Of a stretch of DNA of 13,519 nucleotides, positions 7,298 through 13,519 are shown piece by piece. The notes below the pieces were generated by a model. It saw only the letters and a list, made by a program, of their open reading frames with translations, searched no databases and was not told the origin of the DNA. Numbering within the stretch: the stretch's first letter is position 1; each line of letters opens with the position of its first letter. Made by a program: the position numbers and the translations under genes. Source of the stretch: an uncultured Bacteroidales bacterium (lineage in GTDB: Bacteria > Bacteroidota > Bacteroidia > Bacteroidales > Paludibacteraceae); the NCBI GenBank assembly GCA_903899865.1, contig CAIUKZ010000287.1, positions 1 to 13,519 on the forward strand. The letters are read 5' to 3'.

Positions 7298-8290
7298 ATG
7301 AATAACAATTTCCCATATCCACTACTATCCAAAGTCCAAATTGTTGATTTTATTAATTCTCTGTCTCAAAAATCAATTCCATTTCTTTTCGTGATTGATT
7401 ATCATGCCCAAAATGGATATGTAATTAAATTGGATGAGTTAGATCAGGAGTTTGTGAGGTTTGAGTTGAATGGTTCTGCGACACAAATGCCAGACAATCA
7501 CTCTCATTTTCATTGGGAAGCCACGCCTGTGGCTTATGATAGTTTTGTTGGTAAGTTTGATGAGGTAGTCAGCCAAATCAAGCTTGGAAATTCATTTCTC
7601 ACCAACCTCACCCAACCAACCAGCATAAGTACCAACTTAACTTTGCTAGATTATTACAATCTTGGACAAGCCAAATATAAACTTTGGATGAAAGACCAGT
7701 TTGTTGTTTTGTCTCCAGAGACCTTTGTGAAGATTGAAGGAGGAAAGATTAGTTCATTTCCCATGAAAGGAACCATTGATGCTTCACTGCCCGATGCAGA
7801 ATCAATCATACTCAATGACCCGAAGGAAAAGGCGGAGCATGCCACCATTGTAGATTTGATACGCAATGATTTAAGCCTCGTAGCCAGTGATGTACAAGTA
7901 AAGCGCTACCGCTATGTAGAGAAAATCACGACTCATCAAAGCAGTTTACTTCAGGTAAGCTCAGAGATTACAGGAACCTTGCCAGATGACTATCTGTCGC
8001 AGTTGGGAGATATCCTGTTCTCAATGTTGCCAGCTGGTTCTATCTGTGGTGCGCCAAAGCAAAAAACCTTGGAGATTATTGATAAAGTCGAAGGATATGC
8101 TCGTGGGTTTTATACCGGGGTGTGTGGGTGCTTTGATGGTCAAAACTTAGATAGTGCAGTGATGATTAGGTTTTTGGAGATGGTAGAAGGCGGATTGGTA
8201 TATAAAAGTGGTGGTGGCATTACAGCTCAGAGTGAAGCCAGAAAAGAATATGAAGAATTAATTCAGAAAATATATGTCCCAGTTTGTTGA
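7298..8290 (+). CDS. pabB: Aminodeoxychorismate synthase component I PabB
   Basis: PabB aminates chorismate to 4-amino-4-deoxychorismate, the first step toward p-aminobenzoate and folate, using ammonia from a glutaminase partner (PabA/TrpG, not in this window). The 330-residue protein belongs to the chorismate-binding family. It shows PMKGT (155-159) with Lys157, the residue that marks PabB rather than TrpE, then HATIVDLIRNDL (181-192), AGSICGAPKQKT (246-257) and SGGGITAQSEARKEYEE near the end. It is shorter than E. coli PabB (453), lacking most of the N-terminal subdomain, as seen in other short forms. Its 3' end overlaps pabC by 17 nt, giving translational coupling. No promoter box was found in the 65-nt gap after the toxin gene. 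Confidence 0.9.
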   Translation: MNNNFPYPLLSKVQIVDFINSLSQKSIPFLFVIDYHAQNGYVIKLDELDQEFVRFELNGSATQMPDNHSHFHWEATPVAYDSFVGKFDEVVSQIKLGNSFLTNLTQPTSISTNLTLLDYYNLGQAKYKLWMKDQFVVLSPETFVKIEGGKISSFPMKGTIDASLPDAESIILNDPKEKAEHATIVDLIRNDLSLVASDVQVKRYRYVEKITTHQSSLLQVSSEITGTLPDDYLSQLGDILFSMLPAGSICGAPKQKTLEIIDKVEGYARGFYTGVCGCFDGQNLDSAVMIRFLEMVEGGLVYKSGGGITAQSEARKEYEELIQKIYVPVC

Positions 8291-8870
8291 GAGTATACGA
8301 TTGCATGATGGGGAGTTTTCCCGATTGGAATTGCACCAGCAGCGTGTAAATGCAGCGTTTGAAGAATTTTATCCTACGCTAAAAGGCTTTTCATTGGAAG
8401 AAGTTCTTTGTCAATCTGATTTTCCAAAGGTGGGTCTTTTTAAGAGTAGAGTAGAATATGATGAACAAGTAAGATTGGTAGAGTATGTCCCCTATACAAT
8501 GCGAGAAGTCAGGTCGTTAAAGCTTGTACCCACCACTTTGCCCTGTGTACAATATAAAATGGCAGATAGAACCGTGCTCAACGAACTTTATGCTCAGCGG
8601 GGTGCATGCGATGATATTCTGATGGTGCGTGATGGTTTGTTGACTGACACGTGGGCTGCCAATATAGCTTTGTTCGACGGCTACAAATGGCATACCCCCC
8701 GTGAGCCAATATTAATGGGCACAAGTCGAGCCGCATTGATAGCAGACGGTCAAATCGTTGAAAGTGACATTCGGGTAATGGATCTAATGAACTTTAAACG
8801 CATTCGTTTGTTTAATGCCATGATACCTTTCGGTCAACTAGAATTAGATGTATCGTCCATTTGTAAGTGA
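8274..8870 (+). CDS. pabC: Aminodeoxychorismate lyase-like class IV aminotransferase PabC
   Basis: PabC is a PLP enzyme that removes pyruvate from aminodeoxychorismate to release p-aminobenzoate. At 198 residues it is a short class IV aminotransferase-fold protein. Family features are the N-terminal LELHQQRV (Arg24), YKMADRTVLNELYAQRG with the PLP lysine at 95, DDILMVRDGLLTDTWAANIALFDG, and the HTP...PILMGTSR cofactor phosphate region near 152. The N-terminal domain is abbreviated compared with E. coli PabC (269). The 17-nt overlap with pabB strongly supports the lyase assignment over a branched-chain aminotransferase, although the leucine operon follows. No clear terminator follows it. Confidence 0.85.
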   Translation: MSQFVESIRLHDGEFSRLELHQQRVNAAFEEFYPTLKGFSLEEVLCQSDFPKVGLFKSRVEYDEQVRLVEYVPYTMREVRSLKLVPTTLPCVQYKMADRTVLNELYAQRGACDDILMVRDGLLTDTWAANIALFDGYKWHTPREPILMGTSRAALIADGQIVESDIRVMDLMNFKRIRLFNAMIPFGQLELDVSSICK

Positions 8871-8949
8871 AACGATATTAGAATTGATTTAATTACGATT
8901 GTTTTATTTTGAATTGATAGATTATTTATCAAAAATATTTCACTTTGTA

Positions 8950-8980
8950 TTTGGATGTTAAAAAAAATGCAGTATCTTTG
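8950..8980 (+). promoter_or_regulatory. Promoter of the leucine operon
   Basis: TTTG (8950-8953), a 19-nt spacer and TATCTTTG (8973-8980) match the Bacteroidota consensus perfectly. Transcription should start within about 4-7 nt after the -7 box. That places the ATG at 8983 at or before the start site and the leader ATG at 9002 inside the transcript. Confidence 0.88.
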
Positions 8981-9001
8981 CAATGTTTTTAAAACGAAAC
9001 G

Positions 9002-9061
9002 ATGAACAACACGAGCTTACATATTCTCCTACTCGGTATTATTCTGTTGCGCAACAATTAG
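9002..9061 (+). CDS. leuL: Leucine-rich leader peptide of the leu attenuator
   Basis: This 19-codon frame encodes MNNTSLHILLLGIILLRNN. Six residues are Leu, spread over five different codons (TTA, CTC, CTA, CTC, CTG, TTG), and three are Ile (ATT). It starts about 16-18 nt after the predicted transcription start, and its stop (9059-9061) abuts the antiterminator segment. An intrinsic terminator follows 40 nt later, then leuA. By analogy with enterobacterial LeuL/IlvL peptides it should act in cis: ribosomes stall at Leu codons when charged tRNA-Leu is scarce. A longer frame from 8983 in another register (39 codons, no Leu run) is disfavoured because its ATG coincides with the transcription start. 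It is below usual gene-caller limits. The symbol is given by functional analogy. Confidence 0.82.
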   Translation: MNNTSLHILLLGIILLRNN

Positions 9062-9117
9062 AAGTGGGTTCGGTATGTAGTTTATACAATAAAAAGATAT
9101 AAAGCCTTTCTCACTTC
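9061..9117 (+). promoter_or_regulatory. Antiterminator pairing of the leu attenuator
   Basis: GAAGTGGG (9061-9068) can pair with CTCACTTC (9110-9117): eight pairs, one G-U. The downstream segment is also the upper 5' arm and loop of the terminator, so the two structures exclude each other. The upstream segment starts at the last base of the leader stop codon. A ribosome finishing the peptide would cover it and allow termination. One stalled at the Leu codons would leave it free to pair and permit readthrough into leuA. Confidence 0.7.
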
Positions 9118-9136
9118 GGTGCGGAAGGCTTTTTTT
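9101..9136 (+). terminator. Attenuator terminator upstream of leuA
   Basis: AAAGCCTTTCTCAC (9101-9114) pairs with GTGCGGAAGGCTTT (9119-9132) around a TTCG tetraloop, with one T-C mismatch and one T-G wobble, followed by a T-tract to 9136. It lies between the leader peptide and leuA, with no other gene to terminate, consistent with a conditional terminator. Confidence 0.92.
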
Positions 9137-9233
9137 ATGTTTAATCTGAGCGCCGAGTGAATTAGGAATTAGTCAGTAAATGTTTATTAACCAAGTTTAG
9201 ATATCAAACCCTAAACTTAAAGACTAAATTGTT

Positions 9234-10727
9234 ATGGATAGATTATTTGTCTTTGATACCACCTTACGAGATGGTGAACAGGTTCCAGGATGTCAATTGA
9301 ATACGGTAGAAAAAATTCAAGTGGCGCGTGCATTGGAATCATTGGGCGTGGATGTCATAGAGGCAGGTTTCCCTATTTCAAGCCCGGGTGATTTCAACTC
9401 GGTAGTGGAAATTTCAAAAGCGGTAACATGGCCTACCATTTGCGCATTGACACGCGGTGTCCAAAAAGATATAGATGTAGCTGCAGAGGCACTCCAATAC
9501 GCTAAGAATAAGCGCATACATACAGGTATAGGGACTTCAGACTTTCACATCAAGCATAAATTTAATTCTACTCAAGATGCCATTTTGGAGCGTGCAGTTG
9601 CTGCGGTGAAGCATGCCAAAAAATACGTGGAGGATGTAGAGTTTTATTGTGAAGATGCTGGGCGAACCGACAATGTGTATTTGGCACGCGTGGTAGAGGC
9701 TGTTATCAAAGCAGGTGCTACGGTGGTAAATATTCCTGATACCACAGGTTACTGTTTGCCACATCAGTATGGTGAAAAGATTAAGTTCTTGATGGAAAAT
9801 GTGAATGGTGTACACAACGCTATTCTTTCCACTCACTGTCACAATGATTTGGGTTTGGCTACAGCTAATACGATGGCTGGAGTAATCAATGGTGCACGTC
9901 AAGTGGAAGTAACTATGAACGGCATCGGCGAAAGAGCTGGCAACACTTCGTTGGAAGAAATAGCCATGATATTGAAATGTCATAAAACATTGAATATTGA
10001 AACGCAAATCAATACTCAAAAAATATTCCCAACTAGCCGCATGGTTTCAGGATTGATGAACATGCCTGTGCAAGCCAATAAGGCCATAGTTGGCAAAAAT
10101 GCCTTTGCGCACTCATCGGGAATACACCAAGACGGGGTGTTGAAAAACAGAGAAAGTTATGAAATCATGGATCCAAAAGATGTGGGTCTTGATGAAAACT
10201 CCATCGTGTTGACAGCGCGTAGTGGTCGTGCTGCCTTGAAACACCGATTGGGTGTGTTGGGTGTGCCGGTAGAAGGTGAAGAGTTGGATAAGATTTATCA
10301 AGATTTCTTACAACTTGCCGACAAAAAGAAGGATCTTAATGACGTAGATATCCTTATGTTAGCTGGTAAAGAGCATAGCACACATGAAACAATTCGCCTT
10401 GATTATCTTCAAGTGACATCGGGGGTGGGAGTGAAGTCAGTAGCTAGTATAGGACTTTTCATTGCGAATGAAAAATTTGAAGCCGCTGCTTCGGGCAATG
10501 GACCTGTAGATGCTGCTATCAATGCATTGAAACAAATTATCAAACGCAATATGACCATTCAAGAATTTACCATTCAAGCTATCAACAAAGGTAGCGACGA
10601 TGTAGGAAAGGTACACATGCAGGTGGATTACAATGGAGTTCTATATTATGGATTTGGTGCCAATACAGATATTGTGGCAGCATCGGTGGAAGCATATATC
10701 AATGCCATTAATAAGTTTGTAAGATAG
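9234..10727 (+). CDS. leuA: 2-isopropylmalate synthase LeuA
   Basis: LeuA condenses acetyl-CoA with 2-oxoisovalerate to give 2-isopropylmalate, the first committed step of leucine synthesis. The 497-residue protein has the catalytic TIM barrel, with DTTLRDGEQVPG (8-19) holding the metal-binding Asp and catalytic Arg, HCHND (201-205) with the two metal His, and NGIGERAGNTSLEE (229-242). A linker follows, then a C-terminal LeuA regulatory domain (about 385-497), the usual site of leucine feedback inhibition. Length fits the E. coli-type enzyme (523). Neighbouring leuC and leuD argue against citramalate or homocitrate synthase. A weak 8-bp hairpin (9193-9200 with 9211-9218) lies just before the start. 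Expression is probably controlled by the upstream Leu-rich attenuator. Confidence 0.95.
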   Translation: MDRLFVFDTTLRDGEQVPGCQLNTVEKIQVARALESLGVDVIEAGFPISSPGDFNSVVEISKAVTWPTICALTRGVQKDIDVAAEALQYAKNKRIHTGIGTSDFHIKHKFNSTQDAILERAVAAVKHAKKYVEDVEFYCEDAGRTDNVYLARVVEAVIKAGATVVNIPDTTGYCLPHQYGEKIKFLMENVNGVHNAILSTHCHNDLGLATANTMAGVINGARQVEVTMNGIGERAGNTSLEEIAMILKCHKTLNIETQINTQKIFPTSRMVSGLMNMPVQANKAIVGKNAFAHSSGIHQDGVLKNRESYEIMDPKDVGLDENSIVLTARSGRAALKHRLGVLGVPVEGEELDKIYQDFLQLADKKKDLNDVDILMLAGKEHSTHETIRLDYLQVTSGVGVKSVASIGLFIANEKFEAAASGNGPVDAAINALKQIIKRNMTIQEFTIQAINKGSDDVGKVHMQVDYNGVLYYGFGANTDIVAASVEAYINAINKFVR

Positions 10728-10731
10728 AGCC

Positions 10732-10801
10732 AAAAGTCTAAGGTCAAAAGACGAAAGTCAAAAGACAAAAGTCAATAGACTAAAGACTAAAGACTAAAGA
10801 C
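10732..10801 (+). repeat. Heptanucleotide tandem array (10 units) between leuA and the methyltransferase gene
   Basis: Ten consecutive 7-nt units fit (A/T)AAAG(A/T)C with few changes: AAAAGTC, TAAGGTC, AAAAGAC, GAAAGTC, AAAAGAC, AAAAGTC, AATAGAC and three TAAAGAC. The array begins 4 nt after the leuA stop and is not coding. A shorter inverted array of the same heptamer lies at 11567-11594. Confidence 0.9.
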
Positions 10802-10836
10802 GACTATCAACTAGTAAATCATAAACAATAAGATCA

Positions 10837-11523
10837 ATGTCAACAGCGTCTGTAAAGGAACATTTTGAATCGGAATCAGCAGATTTTGATAACTTAATTG
10901 TTAAGCTCATTCCATACTACGAGCAAATGATTACAGCGTTGGTTGATAGTATTGAGTTTGGTTTTACTGATACTTTTCGAGTGATTGATTTGGGGTGTGG
11001 TACTGGTACGGTGGCTAAGGCTATTGCAGATAGGTTTCCAAATGCAGAAATTCTATGTTTGGATATTTCGCCCAAGATGATTGAATTGGCAACTCGCAAA
11101 CTGTGTACTTATAAAAACATATCATGTATAGTTGGTGATTTTTGTACCACCAGTTTTGAAACCCCATTCGATGTGGTGGTGTCATCATTGGCACTCCATC
11201 ACATAGAGTCGGATGGTGAAAAGCGTGAGTTTTATACTTCAATTTATAATTCATTAGCTCCATCAGGACAGTTTATCAATGCCGATGTGGTGCTTGCATC
11301 CACAGCATTTCATCAAACCATCAATATATATAAGTGGGTGGAGTATATGAGTAAATCTGTATCAATGGATGAAATACAAAATAAGTGGTTGGTTTCCCAT
11401 AAAAATGAAGATAGACCATCATTATTAATAGACCAACTCAAATGGCTTGAACAGATTGGATTCACATCGATTGATGTGTTTTGGAAATATTACAATTTTA
11501 GCGTTTACGGAGGAAAAAAATAA
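10837..11523 (+). CDS. Class I SAM-dependent methyltransferase of unknown substrate
   Basis: This 228-residue protein has a Rossmann-type methyltransferase core: motif I VIDLGCGTGTVAKA (49-62), the acidic end of strand 2 in CLDISPKMIELA (74-85), GDF (100-102) for the adenine side, and FDVVVSSLALHHI (111-123). The C-terminal part (WLEQIGFTSIDVFWKYYNFSVYGG) resembles the end of CmoA-like and related small-molecule or tRNA-wobble methyltransferases. That resemblance is not enough to name a substrate. It sits in the leucine operon between leuA and leuC, in the same direction, without a recognisable promoter of its own. Heptamer arrays in opposite orientation bracket it. No leucine-pathway step needs a methyltransferase, so it may be an inserted passenger or may be coregulated for an unknown reason. 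Confidence 0.88.
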   Translation: MSTASVKEHFESESADFDNLIVKLIPYYEQMITALVDSIEFGFTDTFRVIDLGCGTGTVAKAIADRFPNAEILCLDISPKMIELATRKLCTYKNISCIVGDFCTTSFETPFDVVVSSLALHHIESDGEKREFYTSIYNSLAPSGQFINADVVLASTAFHQTINIYKWVEYMSKSVSMDEIQNKWLVSHKNEDRPSLLIDQLKWLEQIGFTSIDVFWKYYNFSVYGGKK

Positions 11524-11566
11524 AATAAAATAACGATTAAATAATAGTAGTCAAAAACAGCCAAAT

Positions 11567-11594
11567 GTCCTTCGACTTTTGTCTTTTGACTTCT
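11567..11594 (-). repeat. Inverted heptanucleotide array (4 units) between the methyltransferase gene and leuC
   Basis: On the minus strand this reads AGAAGTC, AAAAGAC, AAAAGTC, GAAGGAC. A 19-nt core is identical to 10755-10773 in opposite orientation (plus-strand positions 11574-11592). It ends 14 nt before the leuC ATG. Confidence 0.85.
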
Positions 11595-11608
11595 CACCAC
11601 TATGCATT

Positions 11609-12997
11609 ATGAAAACATTATTTGACAAAATTTGGGAAGCCCACGTGGTTTCAACAGTTCAAGACGGTCCTACACAGTTGTATATCGACCGCATGTATTG
11701 TCACGAAGTGACTAGTCCGCAGGCATTTGATGGTTTGCGTAACCGTGGTTTGAAGGTGTTTCGCCCCAGTCAAATCACTTGTATTCCTGACCACAACATC
11801 CCTACTATCAATCAAGAAGCACCTATTGCTGATCCTATTTCAAAAAAGCAAGTGGATACTTTAGAAAGAAATACCAAAGAATTTGGATTGACACATTACC
11901 ACATGGGACATGAAAAGAATGGGATTATACACGTGGTAGGTCCAGAAAATGGATTGTCACTCCCTGGTATGACCATGGTGTGTGGCGATTCGCATACTTC
12001 TACACACGGGGCACTAGGAGCAGTAGCTTTTGGTATTGGCACCAGTGAGGTAGAAATGGTATTGGCTACTCAATGTGTGTTTCAGTCACGCCCTAAAACC
12101 ATGCGTTTGAACTTTCATGGCAGATTGAAGGCTGGCGTAACGTCCAAAGATTTAGCTCTTTATGTCATTGCAAAGATGACTACAGGGGGTGCAACAGGTT
12201 ATTTTGTAGAATATGCTGGCGAAGCCATTCGTGCTATGAGCATGGAAGAGCGCTTGACTGTGTGTAATCTTTCTATAGAAATGGGTGCTCGTGGAGGTAT
12301 GATTGCGCCAGACGACGTGACATTTGAATACATCAAAGGCAGAGAGTTTGCTCCAAAAGGAGCAGAGTGGGATGCTGCGGTGGAAAAATGGAAAGCATTG
12401 AAATCGGATGAAGGTGCAACCTTTGATAAAGAAATTGATTTTGACGCTACAGATATTGAACCAATGGTAACTTATGGTACTAACCCTGGTATGGGTATGG
12501 GCATCAACGAAAGCATTCCCACGCTTGAAAGTATTGACGAGGCAGGACGTATCTCTTTTGCCAAATCATTAGAATATATGGGCTTCAATGCAGGTGAAAA
12601 AATGCTTGGAAAATCCATCGATTATGTGTTCTTAGGAAGTTGTACCAATGGACGCATCGAAGATTTCCGCCAGTTTACTGAATATGTAAAAGGCAAAAAG
12701 AAAGCAGACCATGTCATAGCTTGGTTGGTACCAGGTTCATGGGCTGTGGATAAGCAAATCAAAGCAGAGGGATTAGACAAAATCTTAACTGAAGCTGGAT
12801 TTGAATTGCGTCAACCAGGTTGTTCGGCCTGTCTTGCTATGAACGATGACAAAGTGCCTGCAGGAAAATATGCGGTGTCAACTTCAAACCGCAATTTTGA
12901 AGGTCGTCAAGGACCAGGTGCACGTACCATTTTGGCGGGTCCACTTGTGGCTGCTGCAGCTGCTGTCAACGGATGCATCACTGATCCAAGAGCGTAA
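11609..12997 (+). CDS. leuC: 3-isopropylmalate dehydratase large subunit LeuC
   Basis: With LeuD, LeuC isomerises 2-isopropylmalate to 3-isopropylmalate through a [4Fe-4S] cluster, the second step of leucine synthesis in the cytoplasm. From this start it has 462 residues (E. coli 466). The aconitase-family cluster cysteines are Cys345 in GSCTNGR and Cys405/Cys408 in PGCSACLAMN, with the same spacing as in E. coli. Other family blocks are CGDSHTSTHGALGAVAFGIG and the C-terminal STSNRNFEGRQGPGARTILAGP. The frame is open from 11579, but the family N-terminus MKTLFDKIWEAHVV starts at 11609, and the extra residues would come from the upstream heptamer repeat. leuD follows after 124 nt. Confidence 0.96.
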   Translation: MKTLFDKIWEAHVVSTVQDGPTQLYIDRMYCHEVTSPQAFDGLRNRGLKVFRPSQITCIPDHNIPTINQEAPIADPISKKQVDTLERNTKEFGLTHYHMGHEKNGIIHVVGPENGLSLPGMTMVCGDSHTSTHGALGAVAFGIGTSEVEMVLATQCVFQSRPKTMRLNFHGRLKAGVTSKDLALYVIAKMTTGGATGYFVEYAGEAIRAMSMEERLTVCNLSIEMGARGGMIAPDDVTFEYIKGREFAPKGAEWDAAVEKWKALKSDEGATFDKEIDFDATDIEPMVTYGTNPGMGMGINESIPTLESIDEAGRISFAKSLEYMGFNAGEKMLGKSIDYVFLGSCTNGRIEDFRQFTEYVKGKKKADHVIAWLVPGSWAVDKQIKAEGLDKILTEAGFELRQPGCSACLAMNDDKVPAGKYAVSTSNRNFEGRQGPGARTILAGPLVAAAAAVNGCITDPRA

Positions 12998-13078
12998 GAA
13001 TTGGAACGCAAAAGACGCCAAAGAGTGTGATTGCAGAGAATATAAAAAGTAAATTTTAAACAAACATAAAGACCGTCA

Positions 13079-13113
13079 CCTCTCGCGGTTCTCCCCTATG
13101 GGGGAGTTAGAGG
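13079..13113. repeat. GC-rich palindromic intergenic repeat between leuC and leuD
   Basis: CTCCCC (13091-13096) and GGGGAG (13101-13106) form a perfect 6-bp stem with loop TATG. An outer CCTCT (13079-13083) can pair with AGAGG (13109-13113). The GC content is far above the surroundings and no T-tract follows, so it is not a terminator. It resembles, from memory, the dispersed CCCCTCTAACTCCCCC-type repeats scattered through Bacteroidota genomes. It ends 8 nt before the leuD ATG and may affect transcript processing or leuD initiation. Upstream (about 13010-13026), a degenerate duplication (ACGCAAAAG, ACGCCAAAG) is also present. Confidence 0.75.
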
Positions 13114-13121
13114 GGGCTAAT

Positions 13122-13519
13122 ATGGAAAAATTTATAACATTAACATCTACTGTGGTGCCACTTCCAATAGAGAATGTGGATACAGACCAAATCATCCCTG
13201 CTCGCTTTTTGAAAGCTACATCAAAAGACGGTTTTGGAGATAATCTTTTTCGTGATTGGCGTTATGACAAGAATGACCAACCGATTGCTAGTTTCGTGTT
13301 AAACAATCCGACTTACAAGGGTGAAATCCTTGTGGCTGGTAAGAACTTCGGTTCAGGATCTAGTCGTGAGCATGCCGCATGGGCTATTGCTGGCTATGGC
13401 TTTAAAGTAGTGGTGTCTAGTTTCTTTGCTGATATTTTTAAGAATAATGCCATGAACAACTTTGTATTGCCAGTGGTAGTTTCTGAGGATTTTTTGGCTG
13501 AGATTTTTGACGGGGTCAA
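13122..13519 (+). CDS. leuD: 3-isopropylmalate dehydratase small subunit LeuD (3' end outside window)
   Basis: LeuD is the swivel-domain partner of LeuC in the isopropylmalate isomerase. The frame opens at ATG 13122 (MEKFITLTSTVVPLPIENVD) and stays open for 132 residues to the window end; the family is usually about 200 residues. Family motifs are NVDTDQIIPARFLK (18-31) and the substrate-binding GKNFGSGSSREHAAWAI (about 83-99), followed by FADIFKNNAMNN. It is cut only by the window edge. The order leuA-leuC-leuD, with leuB expected downstream, is typical of the phylum, apart from the methyltransferase after leuA. Confidence 0.95.
   Translation, partial: MEKFITLTSTVVPLPIENVDTDQIIPARFLKATSKDGFGDNLFRDWRYDKNDQPIASFVLNNPTYKGEILVAGKNFGSGSSREHAAWAIAGYGFKVVVSSFFADIFKNNAMNNFVLPVVVSEDFLAEIFDGV

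Noticed and set aside
8983..9102. A 39-codon frame beginning ATG TTT TTA AAA overlapping the leader peptide in another register
   Set aside because: Its ATG lies 2 nt after the -7 box, at about the expected transcription start, so it would lack a leader. Its product has no regulatory codon run, whereas the frame from 9002 has six Leu codons.
9537..10019. A 160-codon minus-strand frame inside leuA, and similar long antisense frames elsewhere
   Set aside because: They lie wholly within well-supported genes, show no family motifs and are explained by codon usage of the sense strand.
11579..11608. N-terminal extension of leuC
   Set aside because: The extra residues come from the inverted heptamer repeat, and the LeuC family begins with the MKTLFDKIWEAH-type sequence at 11609.
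1..13519. CRISPR array
   Set aside because: No set of regularly spaced 20-40-nt direct repeats was seen. The only tandem repeats are the 7-nt arrays near 10732 and 11567, which have no spacers.

Overview
The window is an AT-rich bacterial chromosome segment, almost certainly from the phylum Bacteroidota. The best evidence is the promoter type: canonical Bacteroidota boxes (TTTG, 19 nt, then TAnnTTTG) lie upstream of a tRNA gene (4177-4207) and of the leucine operon (8950-8980), with further TAnnTTTG boxes at 4142-4135 (minus), 5393-5400 and 6717-6724. Start codons mostly lack Shine-Dalgarno sequences. The proteins (short PabB/PabC pair, MltG, RhlE-type helicase, lipoprotein with paired beta-repeats) fit the same phylum. 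I cannot name a genus.

Layout. 1-1530: the 3' part of miaA overlaps murB by 4 nt. 1711-2709: a stand-alone Fic-domain protein with an inhibitory helix and a C-terminal winged helix. 3034-4092 (minus strand): mltG, divergent from tRNA-Ser(GCU) at 4232-4318, which has its own promoter and terminator. 4485-5180: a lipoprotein with two beta-sandwich-like repeats, ending before a terminator that closely resembles the tRNA terminator. 5423-6649: an RhlE-like DEAD-box helicase. 6747-7232: a type II toxin-antitoxin pair whose RelE/ParE toxin is broken, or shifted, at a T6 run. 7298-8870: pabB and pabC, overlapping by 17 nt, for p-aminobenzoate (folate) synthesis.

8950 to the end: the leucine operon. 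A textbook promoter is followed by a 19-codon Leu/Ile-rich leader peptide (six Leu codons, 9002-9061), an antiterminator segment at its stop codon, an intrinsic terminator (9101-9136), and then leuA, a SAM-methyltransferase of unknown role, leuC and leuD (cut by the window edge). This is the layout of ribosome-mediated transcription attenuation. leuA makes 2-isopropylmalate and leuCD isomerises it; leuB is presumably downstream.

Every internal junction of the leucine operon carries repetitive DNA. A ten-unit 7-bp tandem array lies between leuA and the methyltransferase. A four-unit inverted array of the same heptamer lies between the methyltransferase and leuC. A GC-rich palindromic repeat lies between leuC and leuD. 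The most notable observations are the leucine attenuator, the methyltransferase bracketed by inverted heptamer arrays, and the toxin frameshift whose -1 register restores the full family fold.
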